A stretch of 10,331 bases of DNA, from the NCBI GenBank assembly GCA_010015675.1, contig ML976978.1, positions 4,037 to 14,367 on the forward strand, given 5' to 3'. The translations under genes were made by a program, and so were the position numbers. This document shows, piece by piece, positions 1 to 8,900 of this stretch. The number at the start of each line of letters is the position of its first letter. Positions within the stretch are counted from its first letter, which is position 1. The stretch is from Byssothecium circinans (lineage: Eukaryota > Ascomycota > Dothideomycetes > Pleosporales > Massarinaceae). The notes beneath the pieces were generated by a model. It saw only the letters and a list, made by a program, of their open reading frames with translations, did not search any database and was not told the origin of the DNA.

Positions 1-18
1 TCTAGTTAAATACTAGAG

Positions 19-291
19 ACTAAGGTTTTTAACTAAAAAAGAGTTTTTCCTTAGAATAAATAGTAAGAGCTATTAAAATTAGACTCTATACTATAGATTA
101 TAGTAAAATCTAGCAAAGAGCTAAGATAACTATAATAAATAAGGACTTAAGAAGAATACCTAGATAACTAGATCTTAAGAACCTTATATAGTTTAAATTA
201 ACTATAAGGAGTTTTTAAATTTCTCCTATATAACCTCTTTAAATAAAGAAGCTATTAACTAAGGTTTTTTAAAAAAGAAATTTTCCTTAGA
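19..291. repeat. Pair of diverged direct repeats (19-55 and 258-291)
   Basis: Two segments of 37 and 34 nt share the order actaagg, a T run, an A run, a T run, ccttaga. Each copy is also flanked by inverted ctaagg/ccttag ends and could fold weakly. They may be remains of a duplicated or terminal part of a transposon, but low sequence complexity in this AT-rich block weakens the case. Confidence 0.4.
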
Positions 292-567
292 GAACAAATC
301 TATTATTAGGACGCTAATAAGGATTAAGAGGGTATGTTAGAATATAAGAGTAATTTAATACTTATATTAATCTACTCTTATTTCTATATATACTCCTTAT
401 TACCTAGTAGTTAAATACTATAGGTTAGTAATCTAAGCTATCCTAGATTACTACCTCTTAGGTAGTTAACTATAGATTGGATAGAACTATCCTAGATTAA
501 TTAATTAATTAAGTAATCAATCAATCGACTAATCTAAAGGCCTAGCTAATATTGTAGCGTTATTAGT

Positions 568-613
568 TCTTTATTAAATAAAGAAACTAGTTTTCTTTAT
601 CAAATAAAGAAAC
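568..613. repeat. Two 20-bp direct repeats, 26-bp period
   Basis: Positions 568-587 and 594-613 match at 19 of 20 bases (tctttattaaataaagaaac against tctttatcaaataaagaaac). Each copy is nearly palindromic around its centre. They lie just before a short island (about 628-690) that keeps several CpA steps. Confidence 0.6.
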
Positions 614-800
614 AATATTAAGCTAAGACGTTTGCAGAAAAGTAAGAACACTTGCAGCCTTTCTTTATACTATCTACCGCATACAGGCTAGTAAGAATAG
701 GCTAAAGAAAGGTATAAGTAAGTGCTCTATCTTTGATTAAACTCTTAATATAACTTTATACGATATAATCTACTATTAATCTACTACTATTAACTACTAT

Positions 801-2069
801 TTTGACTATGTCTACTATATCTCTATTACCTTTTCACAGTTACTAATCTTAGATAGCTATAAAAGCTATCTAAATTAAAGTTTTAAGGATTATTATTAAG
901 ATAATAAGATCTTTATGCTTTATATACTACTATACTTATTATATATCCTTTAGCTACTTAATATAGTATTTTTTTTACTACTTAAGTATAAGTACTCTAA
1001 GATTATTTAGGACTTAGCATGCTAATATATCTTTTATATTAGGAAGAAAGTATTCCTACTAGCCTTTAAAAATATATTTTTAAGCGTGTTTATAGTTTAG
1101 AACTATTAAAAGGCCTTTAAGGCTTTAGGGCTAGTCCCTTTAAATGTATAAGTAGTACTTAATTACTTTAATATATATATATATATATAGTCTACTAGGA
1201 CCCCTACTACTAGAAATACTATAGCTATTAAGAATACTAAGTAATATATATAAATTTAGCTTATAGTTAAAGCTAGTACATAATTTATAATAACGCTAAC
1301 TAACACTAGCTTTAGTATAGCTTAGAGTTAGATCTAAATAATTATAGAGGCATAAAAGGTCTAATTAATAAACTAGGAAGAAGGATTAATTAATAGGTCT
1401 TTTATAAAAGGATAATTAAAACTATAGAACTATCTAGGGACTAAAAAGGCTTATATACTATCTAGAGTTAAGGGTAATCTAGTATTAAGTAGATAAGGCT
1501 AAGGATTTAGAGGTATCTAAACTTTATCCTAAAAGATATTAGGCTAATAGTTTTAGAGATACGCTATTAGAAAGAAGTAAAGTAGCTTTAGATATAAATT
1601 AGGGAAGAGTATATAGTAAGAACTATTATATAATTCTATTACTTAGTTACTATAGATAGCTTAGAGTAGGGTTTTATAGCTTATTAAAAGTGCTAAGTTA
1701 ATGCTATATAGTAGCGCACTAATAAAGGCTTATATTAAAGAGCTTAAATAGTAACTTATAGTAGTAACTAAATAAAAAATATATAAGTATAAGTATCTTT
1801 AAAAAGGTAGTACTATAAAGTATAATCCTATAGTAGACTAGAATAGTTCTAAACTATTAAGAACTATTTAGAACTATAAAAAGGTAAGAGTAGAGAGTAA
1901 ATATAAAGTATAATAACTAGGTATTTACTACTATAGTAACTATAGTAAGGCTAAGTATAATATAAGAATATATTAAGTAGATAAAAAAGGTTCTTCTAAG
2001 TTAGAAGCTAGTACTTAGTATATATTTTTAGATAGTAATATAGATAATAATAAGGATAAAGTTAAGTAA
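801..2069 (+). pseudogene. RIP-destroyed pogo/Tigger-like transposase relic
   Basis: One frame (codons starting at multiples of 3) still reads as a fungal pogo-type DDE transposase despite many stops. Codons 843-854 give Leu-Ile-Leu-Asp, the second catalytic Asp of the family. Codons 924-965 follow the family pattern LCMPPHSSHLLQPLDV with RIP-type changes (Cys and His to Tyr, Pro to Leu, Gln to stop). The expected third catalytic Asp is AAT (960-962), 35 residues after the second. Codons 1110-1139 read KAFKALGLVP, almost the family block before the tail. Codons 1686-1746 read as a Lys- and Leu-rich helix, and 1932-1973 as a C-x2-C-x4-H-x4-C zinc knuckle with all four ligands changed to Tyr. 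The frame is unbroken across these blocks. The 5' part, including the DNA-binding domain and first Asp, was not identified, so the start is only where similarity begins. No function is possible now. Confidence 0.85.
1171..1189. repeat. (AT)9 microsatellite
   Basis: An uninterrupted AT dinucleotide run inside the transposase relic, just after the Gly-Leu-Val-Pro block. It may have arisen from RIP of a CA/TG-rich stretch followed by slippage, but that is inference. Confidence 0.8.
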
Positions 2070-2255
2070 GTTAGTATTACTAAGTAATTTTAGCTATTTT
2101 AGTAGTTTAGCTATCTTAGTAGTACTTTATATTATTCTATCTTGCTTTATTACTAAGTAAAGTAAGGAGTGCTTTATATTATATATCTATCTAGGCTTAA
2201 AATTTTAAAAGATAATATTAAGGTTTAGCTTTATTATTAAGATGATACTTTGTTA

Positions 2256-2809
2256 GTTTAATGATAAGCAAAAACAGTGCGGTCAGTGAAGGGGGAGAGT
2301 GCTTAGTGATCCTTCACGTTAAACTGCGACTGCAAATTATAAGGAACTACAGACTAGATTGTAGAACTTTTCTACCATTGATTACAATACATAGTATACT
2401 CTTGACAATCGCCGTCCCATCTCCCTCCTAGCAAAAAGAGAAAGCTCTGCCGGCACCTCACATGCATCGCTCTCGTCACTGCAGCCATATACATGCTGGA
2501 GTAGTCTAAATGGAGGGAAACTGCCTCACGGGGAATGAAGTAGAGGCTACGCAAAAACCACAAAAGAGTGCATCAATGACAGTGACACCCGCACCTGAGA
2601 ACGGACCGACCGCCACCCACATTCATGGTTCGCCTACCTGAAAGACAATCCACGCTCTCATCAACGAAACTATTGTGCAAAAAGAACCTCTACAGCGCGC
2701 GACTGAAGTTTGAGGACACTTTGCAGGTTTGAACCCGGTAAAGCTTTGCCAAAAGTTTCGACACACGGCTGTCCGTTGGAGAGGCCCCGAAGATAACGGA
2801 AGGGTATCT
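2256..2809. other. Gene-free 3' flank of the DUF2433-type gene
   Basis: Normal base composition without a credible gene. It lies downstream of the - strand stop codon at 2812-2810 and probably contains that gene's 3' UTR. Short frames on both strands (for example 2372-2563, - strand) show no recognisable motif or codon pattern. A 7-bp inverted repeat, gtgaagg at 2286-2292 and ccttcac at 2311-2317, sits about 30 bp inside the edge of the AT-rich block and might mark a transposon end, but no matching copy was found at the other side. Confidence 0.6.
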
Positions 2810-5066
2810 CTAAGATTCACCTGCGGGCGGAGGCGCTGGGCCGTCGCCACCACGGTTGAAGCCACGTCCTCCACGGCCTCGGCCACGGCCTCCACGGTCA
2901 CCACGATCGCCTCGGTCACCGCGGAAGGAGCCGCGGCCTCGCCCTCCACGACCGCCCTCACTGTCTGAAGCACCTCCGCTGCGGTAGCCGCCTCCGCCGC
3001 GAGCACTAGCTTGCCACGACCCAGCACCGTACCTAGGTCCGGTAGTGGGATCTCGGTAGATCTTGACACTAGGCTTGCTCGGCTCCTTGTTATTCTTGAC
3101 GTCCGGTGACAAGCGGTTAAACGCGGCGCTCATGTCGGCTGGGGAAGCGAAGTGGGCGACGAAGAAGTGCTTGATCTTCTCGACCTTCTCGCATTTCAAC
3201 CTATCCTCTTCATGGAGGAGATTGCGTGCCTCATCTTCATCTTTGACGTTGATGATGAACAGAGCCTTGCTCTCTCTGCGTTCCTGCGGCTCGCGGGGTG
3301 CAGGTGACGCCGTCTTTTCAGGTGCAGACGTGCCATTGGGCTTCACCTCGCTGGGGATGGCCTTCTCTGCGGCCGAGTTGGCAGGTGCTGTTCCCGCAGA
3401 AGCAGGTTGTGGAGTCACTACCTTTGCTGGTTCCTTGGGCGTGGCAGGCACTGGAGAAGGGCCGGTGCGTGCGGGCTGGTTCGGCTTGATCTGTTGCTGT
3501 TGGGGAACAGGTGGCGTAGCAGTGGGCTGACGAGGGTGCTGAGGAGCTCCAGATGGAGGGCCTGGGCGCACCTGGGGTTGACCAGCCGGGCTAGGAGCAG
3601 ATGGTGGGGGGCCGGACGCAGAAGTGGGCGCAACGGGCTGTCCTTGGGCGGAAGGGGCGACCTTGCCACCACGATGAGCGAAGTTGAAGCCTTGAGCCCT
3701 CATCTCTGTACCGATCCGGCCATTGTCGACGTCCAAGACAAGCCATCCATAGGCGGCATCAGCGAGATTGAAGTTCCACATGTTCTTGAATGCGCTCTCG
3801 TCGATGACGCCGCTCTGAGGGCCCGGGGCAGGGCCGCCGAAGGGATTTCCACCATTGGCGACGCTCGGCATCTTCGAGACAATGTCGAGGGCGAGGTTCA
3901 AAAGACGCTGCTGCGAGTCGCTATCGGCAACCGCAGGCTCGACCTCGGTCTTGACGGTATCCCAGACATCGTTGAAGGAAGCCTTGGATGCAGCGAGCTT
4001 GCCGCGGTAGTGGTCGAGGGTGGGGTTCACACTGAACTCGTTGTACGAGCTGCCGTATCGGAAATGCAGGCCAGCCGAGATGGAGAAGTCGGCCTTGAGC
4101 GTGACGGACAGCTGGTTCAGCAGACCTTCACGGGCGGGGGAAGCGTGGGTGACGAATATGCGTGTCTCGGTCGGGTCGTATACGCGGTTCGCCGTGTCCA
4201 CCAGCTCGCCCATCTGTAGCAGAGTTGTCCACATGGTTCCCTGGCCACCTGCAATCGTTGTCCGGCCTTCACCGTTGTCGAACAACTTGTGCATGACCAC
4301 GGCACCACCAAGACCCAAAAGACGCAGTTTCACGCCGCCAACATCGAGGAGCCGCGAGTGAGCCTCGTCTATGATGTGCAGGTTTTCGATCTTGTACTCG
4401 CCCGACCGCAGCTTCTCCAGCACCTGGACGTCTTCGCAGGCTCCCCATACTGTGTAGACGGGAACGCTGAGGGTGTATTGCTTGCTTAAAAAGAGGGGCA
4501 GCTCCGACAGCGGCAGGCGCTCGCGTGCAAAGCGCTCTTTGATCGGAGGCTGGGGCGGCGCGGTGGCGATGGAGCGCTTGACGGCATCGGACAGCAAGGG
4601 CGAGTATTGGGCGACATGTTTCAGGGTCCTGGGCACGTTAGCATCTCCGCGTCGCCATGCTCGCGGCCACGTACTTGTCTGCGATGCGGTCGAGCGACCG
4701 GTCGTCGTAGAAGCCGAAATCGCCCGTGTGGACAATGTAGTTTGCTCGTGCGTCGGCGGCGAGCTGGTTGAGTGATTGCAGGTTGCCTCGCACGTCGGCA
4801 ATGCAGAGAACACGAACGCTGCCTTGCTGTATCACGCGGCCTTGGTTGGGGAGGAGGGGAACCGCGCCAGGCGCCGGACCAGAGGGAGCCTAGATGCGCA
4901 TACATGTCAGTGCAGCTCCTTCCGAGTCGCGAGTGGGGACTGATTTGATCGAGATACGTACGCCGCCGTTGGGGAGGTATTGGCCGGGGAACGGTCGCGG
5001 CTGATTGGGCGGGGCTTGCTGCGGCTTGTGAGTGGATTGCAGAGGGGTTGTCGCATGGGGGGACAT
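2810..5066 (-). CDS. DUF2433-type phosphoesterase-like protein with RGG tail
   Basis: Three exons, 5066-4962, 4889-4675 and 4628-2810 (712 residues), with introns of 72 nt (GTACGT..CTAG, phase 0) and 46 nt (GTACGT..CTAAC..CCCAG, phase 2). The ATG is the first in a frame closed by a stop near 5260, with A at -3. Residues 1-58 are Pro/Gln-rich. Residues 60-425 resemble a metallophosphoesterase: CIADVRGN (64-71), HTGDF (89-93), GACED (169-173) and THASP (267-271). Several usual metal ligands are missing: His of D-x-H is Arg69, and His of G-N-H-[DE] is Cys171, so catalysis is doubtful. Residues 427-561 are a Pro/Ala-rich linker, 562-613 an RRM-like segment, and about 650-702 an RGG/RGD-rich box typical of RNA-binding proteins. 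The order resembles fungal DUF2433 proteins as I remember them; the true substrate is unknown. A GCAG/GTGAAT at the stop could be an unused donor, so the extreme C-terminus is less sure. Confidence 0.87.
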
Positions 5067-5228
5067 ACTGAAGCCATCGAGACGGGCGGGAGAGCTGTGG
5101 AAGAGTGGAGGTGGCGGGCAACTCGGGGGGTTCGGCGCACACGTCGTTGAAGGTGGTCGATTATTGGAGCGCTGGTGGGAGCGGGGGGAGCTGTTGGAGT
5201 TGTTGGATGCGAGGGTGGAGGGCGAGGG

Positions 5229-5240
5229 AGAGAGAGAGAG
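5229..5240. repeat. (AG)6 run, CT tract of the - strand leader
   Basis: A short AG dinucleotide run within a longer purine-rich stretch (about 5221-5248). On the - strand it is a CT-rich tract 160-180 nt upstream of the DUF2433-type start codon, a common feature of fungal promoters and leaders. Confidence 0.6.
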
Positions 5241-5887
5241 GGAAAGGGCTGTCGACGGTCAAGTCGTGGTTGCTGTTTTTCCATTTGCAGCTCCAACGCA
5301 CCTGCCGCAGAGCGCCCTTAGCGCCCAACGCCGTGACCTGCCGTACTCGAGGTGGTACCTTCACCTTCACCCGTCTCCTCCAGGGCTCACTCTCACTACG
5401 ACGGGGCGATCTACCGCGTCTGTCTCGCTGTTCATTGTTGCTCGTTGTTCCTATCTTTTCATCTAATCTTTACTCTTCTGGTTCATCTCCATTCTGGCCC
5501 ATCATGTCCGCTTCCTCACCGTCTGCAGCTTCTCTCTCCCATGGCCGGAGAGCTGGCACTGCGAACATGCACATCGAGGACACACCGCATAGCCAGACTC
5601 TATGGCCATATCACTATTCAAGCATGGCGTCTCAGACGGACGGACACATTGATCAACGAAGCTGAGGCCGGCCCAAGGCGACGCAATGGCTGGCGGGCCA
5701 TCAATTGATGTATCTGTGTCAGTGTGTCTGTGTCCTCGAAAACGAGCAGGGGTGGCCCCGCCGTATTGCCGAGACCCTGTTGTGCGCTGCGCCAAACTTT
5801 TTTTTTGAGGGCTGCAACTCCCCGCTTTCCTCACGACCACCGCTCGCTCCTTCCCAAAATTCCCGTGCCTTCTACAACCCCCCCTAT

Positions 5888-5905
5888 ATGCCATCAGGAT
5901 TGTAG
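5888..5905 (+). other. Possible 5-codon uORF before the karyopherin gene
   Basis: ATG at 5888 opens a frame of Met-Pro-Ser-Gly-Leu followed by TAG, ending 27 nt before the main ATG at 5933. If transcription starts upstream of 5888 it would be a small upstream ORF able to dampen translation of the karyopherin. The base at -3 is T, a poor initiation context, whereas the main start has ACC before ATGG. The transcript start is not known, so this is a candidate only. Confidence 0.4.
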
Positions 5906-5932
5906 ATTCCACTGCGAGGGACTCTCTACACC

Positions 5933-8900
5933 ATGGATGAGCAGCAGTTCGTCGAGCTGCTCGAGGCTCTTCTGCAGCGTGCGTCGTGCGCTTTCCGAAA
6001 CATGATCTATGGCTAACATTCCCCCCCAGCCGACACAGAGCGCGTCAAGTCGGCCACATCGACGCTGAACAACAGCTACTACAAGTCGCCCGCCTCGCTC
6101 GGTGCTCTCCTCCACATCATCTGCAAGCACCCCAAGCCAGAGCTCCGCCAGTTGGCCGCCGTCGAGGCGCGGAAACTGGTGCCCAAGCACTGGGCCGCCC
6201 TGCCCGCCGACCAGAAGACGGCGCTCCGACAGCAGATCTGCGAGTTTTCTCTAAACGAGGAGACGACTCTCGTGAGGCACTCGGCTGCCCGCGTCATCTC
6301 GGCCATCGCCACCCAGGATTTCGAGCATGGCGAGGGCGCCGACCTGCTCGGCTTCCTCCAGCAAGCGGCCACAAGCGGCACGGCGAGACATAGAGAGGTG
6401 GGCACCTACATCATCTGGACCACCTTGGAAAATGTTGGCGACGAGTTCCCTGGCAACAAGGCCGACCTGTACAAGCTCTTCGGTACCACCATTCAGGACT
6501 CGGAGAGCACCGAAGTGAGGGTCAATACGATGCTCGCTCTGAGCCGCCTGGCCATGCTCATCGATCCGGACGAGTCCCCCAAGGAGGTCGCCATGTTCCA
6601 GGAAGCCATTCCTGGTATGGTCAAGGTCCTCCAGGCCACGGTGGAGGCCGGTGACGAGGATCATGCCCTCCAGGCTTTCGAGGTCTTCCAGACCCTCCTT
6701 GGCTGCGAGTCTGCGCTCGTGCAGAAGCACTTTGGCGATCTCGTCAAGTTCATGATGGAGATGGCTGCCACCACGACCGTCGAGGACGACTACCGGTCCC
6801 AAGCCCTGGCTTTCTTGATGCAGTGTGTCCGCTTCAAGAAGCTCAAGGTCCAGGGTCTGAGGATCGGCGAAGAGCTCACCCTCAAGGCCCTTCAGATCGT
6901 CACCGAGCTGGGTGATCTGACCAGCGATGACGATGACGTCACTCCAGCGCGCTCTGCTCTGGGCTTGCTCGATATCCTCGCCTCCAGCCTACCTCCAAGC
7001 CAGGTCGTCATCCCTCTCTTGAAGGCCCTGGGTCAGTACTTCTCATCCCAGAATGCGGACTACCGCCAGGCTGGTATCCTAGCTCTCGGCATGTGCGTGG
7101 AGGGCGCACCGGACTTCATCGCCACCCAGTTGCACGAGATCCTGCCCATGGTCCTGCATCTTCTTGAGGATCCTGATCTCAAAGTTCGTGGCGCCGCACT
7201 CAACGGTGTTGCACGTCTGGCGGATGACCTAGCCGAGGATGTTGGTAAAGAGCATGCCCGCCTCCTTCCTGCCATGATGAAGAATTACGACATGGCCGTC
7301 AACACCAGCGACGAGCGTAGTCTGCAGATCGTTCGTGGCACTTGCCACGCCGTTGACTCTTTGATCGAAGGTCTTGACCCTGAGGAGGCAGCCGTGTACG
7401 TACCGGAGTTGGTTCCTCGCTTCAGCAAGCTTTTCCACCATGAGGATATGAAGACCAAGAGCGCAGCCATTGGTGCTGTCGGCTCGATCGCATCCGCTGC
7501 TGAGAAGGCATTCCTGCCCTTTTTCCAACAGACCATGAACGATCTCTCGCAATACATCCGCATCAAGGATAGCCAAGAGGACCTGGATCTCCGTGGCATT
7601 GTATGTGACTCCATGGGTAAGGTGGCTTCGGCTGTTGGCGCGGAGCCTTTCGAGCCTTATGTACTTCCACTGATGGAGGCTTCCGAAGAAGCTCTTCACC
7701 TCGACCACCCCCGGCTCCGTGAGACTAGCTATATTCTTTGGAGCACAATGGCCAAGGTTTACGAGGAAAAGTTTGCCAAGGTAAATACCCAGCTACTTCC
7801 GTGGTTGACGCGAACTAACACATGGGTCTAGTATCTACCTGGCGCTGTCAAGGGCTTGCAAGAGTGCTTAGACCAGGAAGAGTCCGAATTGAACGTTGAG
7901 TTGGGAGAAGAAGCCAGTGATCTAGTTGGAACTGAGGTTGTAATCGAGGGCAAAAAGGTCAAAGTTGCTGCGGCGACGGACGATGACGGCAGCGACCTCA
8001 ACGATGCTGCCATCGACGACGACGAGTGGGATGATCTCGGCGGTGTCACTGCCATTGCAATGGAGAAAGAAATTGCCGCAGAGGTGTATGGTGACATCAT
8101 AACCCACACTCGCCAGGAATACGTCCCCTATCTCGAAGCCACCGTCACCAAACTCCTCGGCCTTGTGGATCACAGCTACGAAGGCATCCGGAAGGCTGCT
8201 CTTGGAACGCTTTGGCGGACATATGCCTCTCTTTGGCAGATGGCTGAGAAGGATGGTATGCAGAAGTGGAAGCCGGGTCTTCCGCCACAGGTCCAACCGC
8301 CTTCGCAGATCACTCAACTAGGTAATCTCATCATGAAGGCTACGATAACCATTTGGCCGGACGAGATGGATCGGTGAGTGACGATTTCTCCCTCTCTTTC
8401 CGCACACCTCAAAGATGAACCAACCTCGTTATCCCAGCTCACTCCGACGCACAAAGTGCGGATGAAGTGAACGCGAATCTGTGTCTGAGACTTTACCATA
8501 TTCGAACCTTCGTTTCTCTTCCAAGCATGGTGGAGAAGAGCGCTAATCGATTTTTTAGTGGCACGGTAACCGACATCAACCGCGACCTCGCCGCGACCCT
8601 CCGTTTGTGTGGCCCAGCCATGCTCATGCAGGAGAACGGCACTGTTGTTCCCGAGGTAGGCTCACCTGCAATTTGACAATTCCAACCTGTGCTAATCTCC
8701 GTATGTAGATGGTGCAGCAGCTGTTGGCTATCATTACGAAGCATCACCCGTGCCAACAGGATCTCGGCGATGAGGACGATGAAGGCGAAGTCCTCGACGA
8801 GTCTTCGGAATATGATTGGCTAGTCATCGAGACGGCCATGGAGGTGGTCACCTGCCTCTCCGTCGCACTTGGACCTGCTTTTGGGGAGCTCTGGAAGGTG

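Larger units (their letters stand above)
1..2255. mobile_element. AT-rich, RIP-mutated transposon block
   Basis: The block consists almost entirely of A, T and TpA steps, and CpA/TpG are nearly gone: 841-900 and 1201-1260 contain neither CA nor TG. Stops occur in every frame, so nothing here is translatable. This is the known signature of RIP, the fungal defence that turns CpA into TpA on both strands of duplicated DNA. Part of the block is a recognisable DNA transposase relic (separate entry). The stretch from 1 to about 800 gave no protein match that I could read. The right edge is sharp: composition returns to normal between about 2240 and 2275. I could not define terminal inverted repeats or target-site duplications, so the limits are those of composition, and more than one element may be present. 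Confidence 0.85.
5067..5932. promoter_or_regulatory. Divergent intergenic region between two start codons
   Basis: This 866-bp stretch separates the ATG of the DUF2433-type gene (- strand) from that of the karyopherin gene (+ strand), so it must hold both promoters and both 5' UTRs. On the - strand side there is a CT-rich tract (an AG run on the + strand at 5229-5240) and a CCAAT pentamer (attgg on the + strand, 5163-5167). On the karyopherin side there is a T9 run at 5798-5806 and a pyrimidine-rich leader from about 5815 to 5885, usual for strongly expressed fungal genes. No convincing TATA box. Open frames here (for example 5105-5665 +) lack any protein-like pattern. Confidence 0.75.

Noticed and set aside
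1..2255. Centromeric or mitochondrial-type AT-rich DNA
   Set aside because: The transposase frame readable through TpA changes explains the AT richness as RIP of a DNA transposon; no mitochondrial genes are seen.
2372..2563. 63-residue - strand frame between the RIP block and the DUF2433-type gene
   Set aside because: Short, no motif, and sits where that gene's 3' UTR is expected.
2725..2765. tRNA-like A box and B box on the - strand (tggcaaag, ggttcaaacc)
   Set aside because: The two boxes are too close together and no cloverleaf or acceptor stem forms.
3063..4219. Long + strand open frames opposite the DUF2433-type gene (3063-3530, 3407-4219)
   Set aside because: They mirror the GC-rich exon 3 of the - strand gene and show no domain or protein-like pattern of their own.
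4890..4892. In-frame TAG upstream of the phosphoesterase-like domain, suggesting a start at about 4835 or a broken gene
   Set aside because: It is the CTAG acceptor of intron 1; splicing to GTACGT at 4961 joins an in-frame exon with a proper ATG at 5066.
5105..5665. 186-residue + strand frame in the divergent intergenic region
   Set aside because: Composition is that of promoter and leader DNA; no motif, no splice logic and no recognisable family.
6251..6802. 183-residue - strand frame inside the karyopherin gene
   Set aside because: It is antisense to a clearly conserved importin exon and has no independent features.
8412..8488. Box C/D snoRNA in karyopherin intron 3
   Set aside because: C-like and D-like boxes are present, but the C box has a mismatch, there is no D' box, and no convincing terminal stem.
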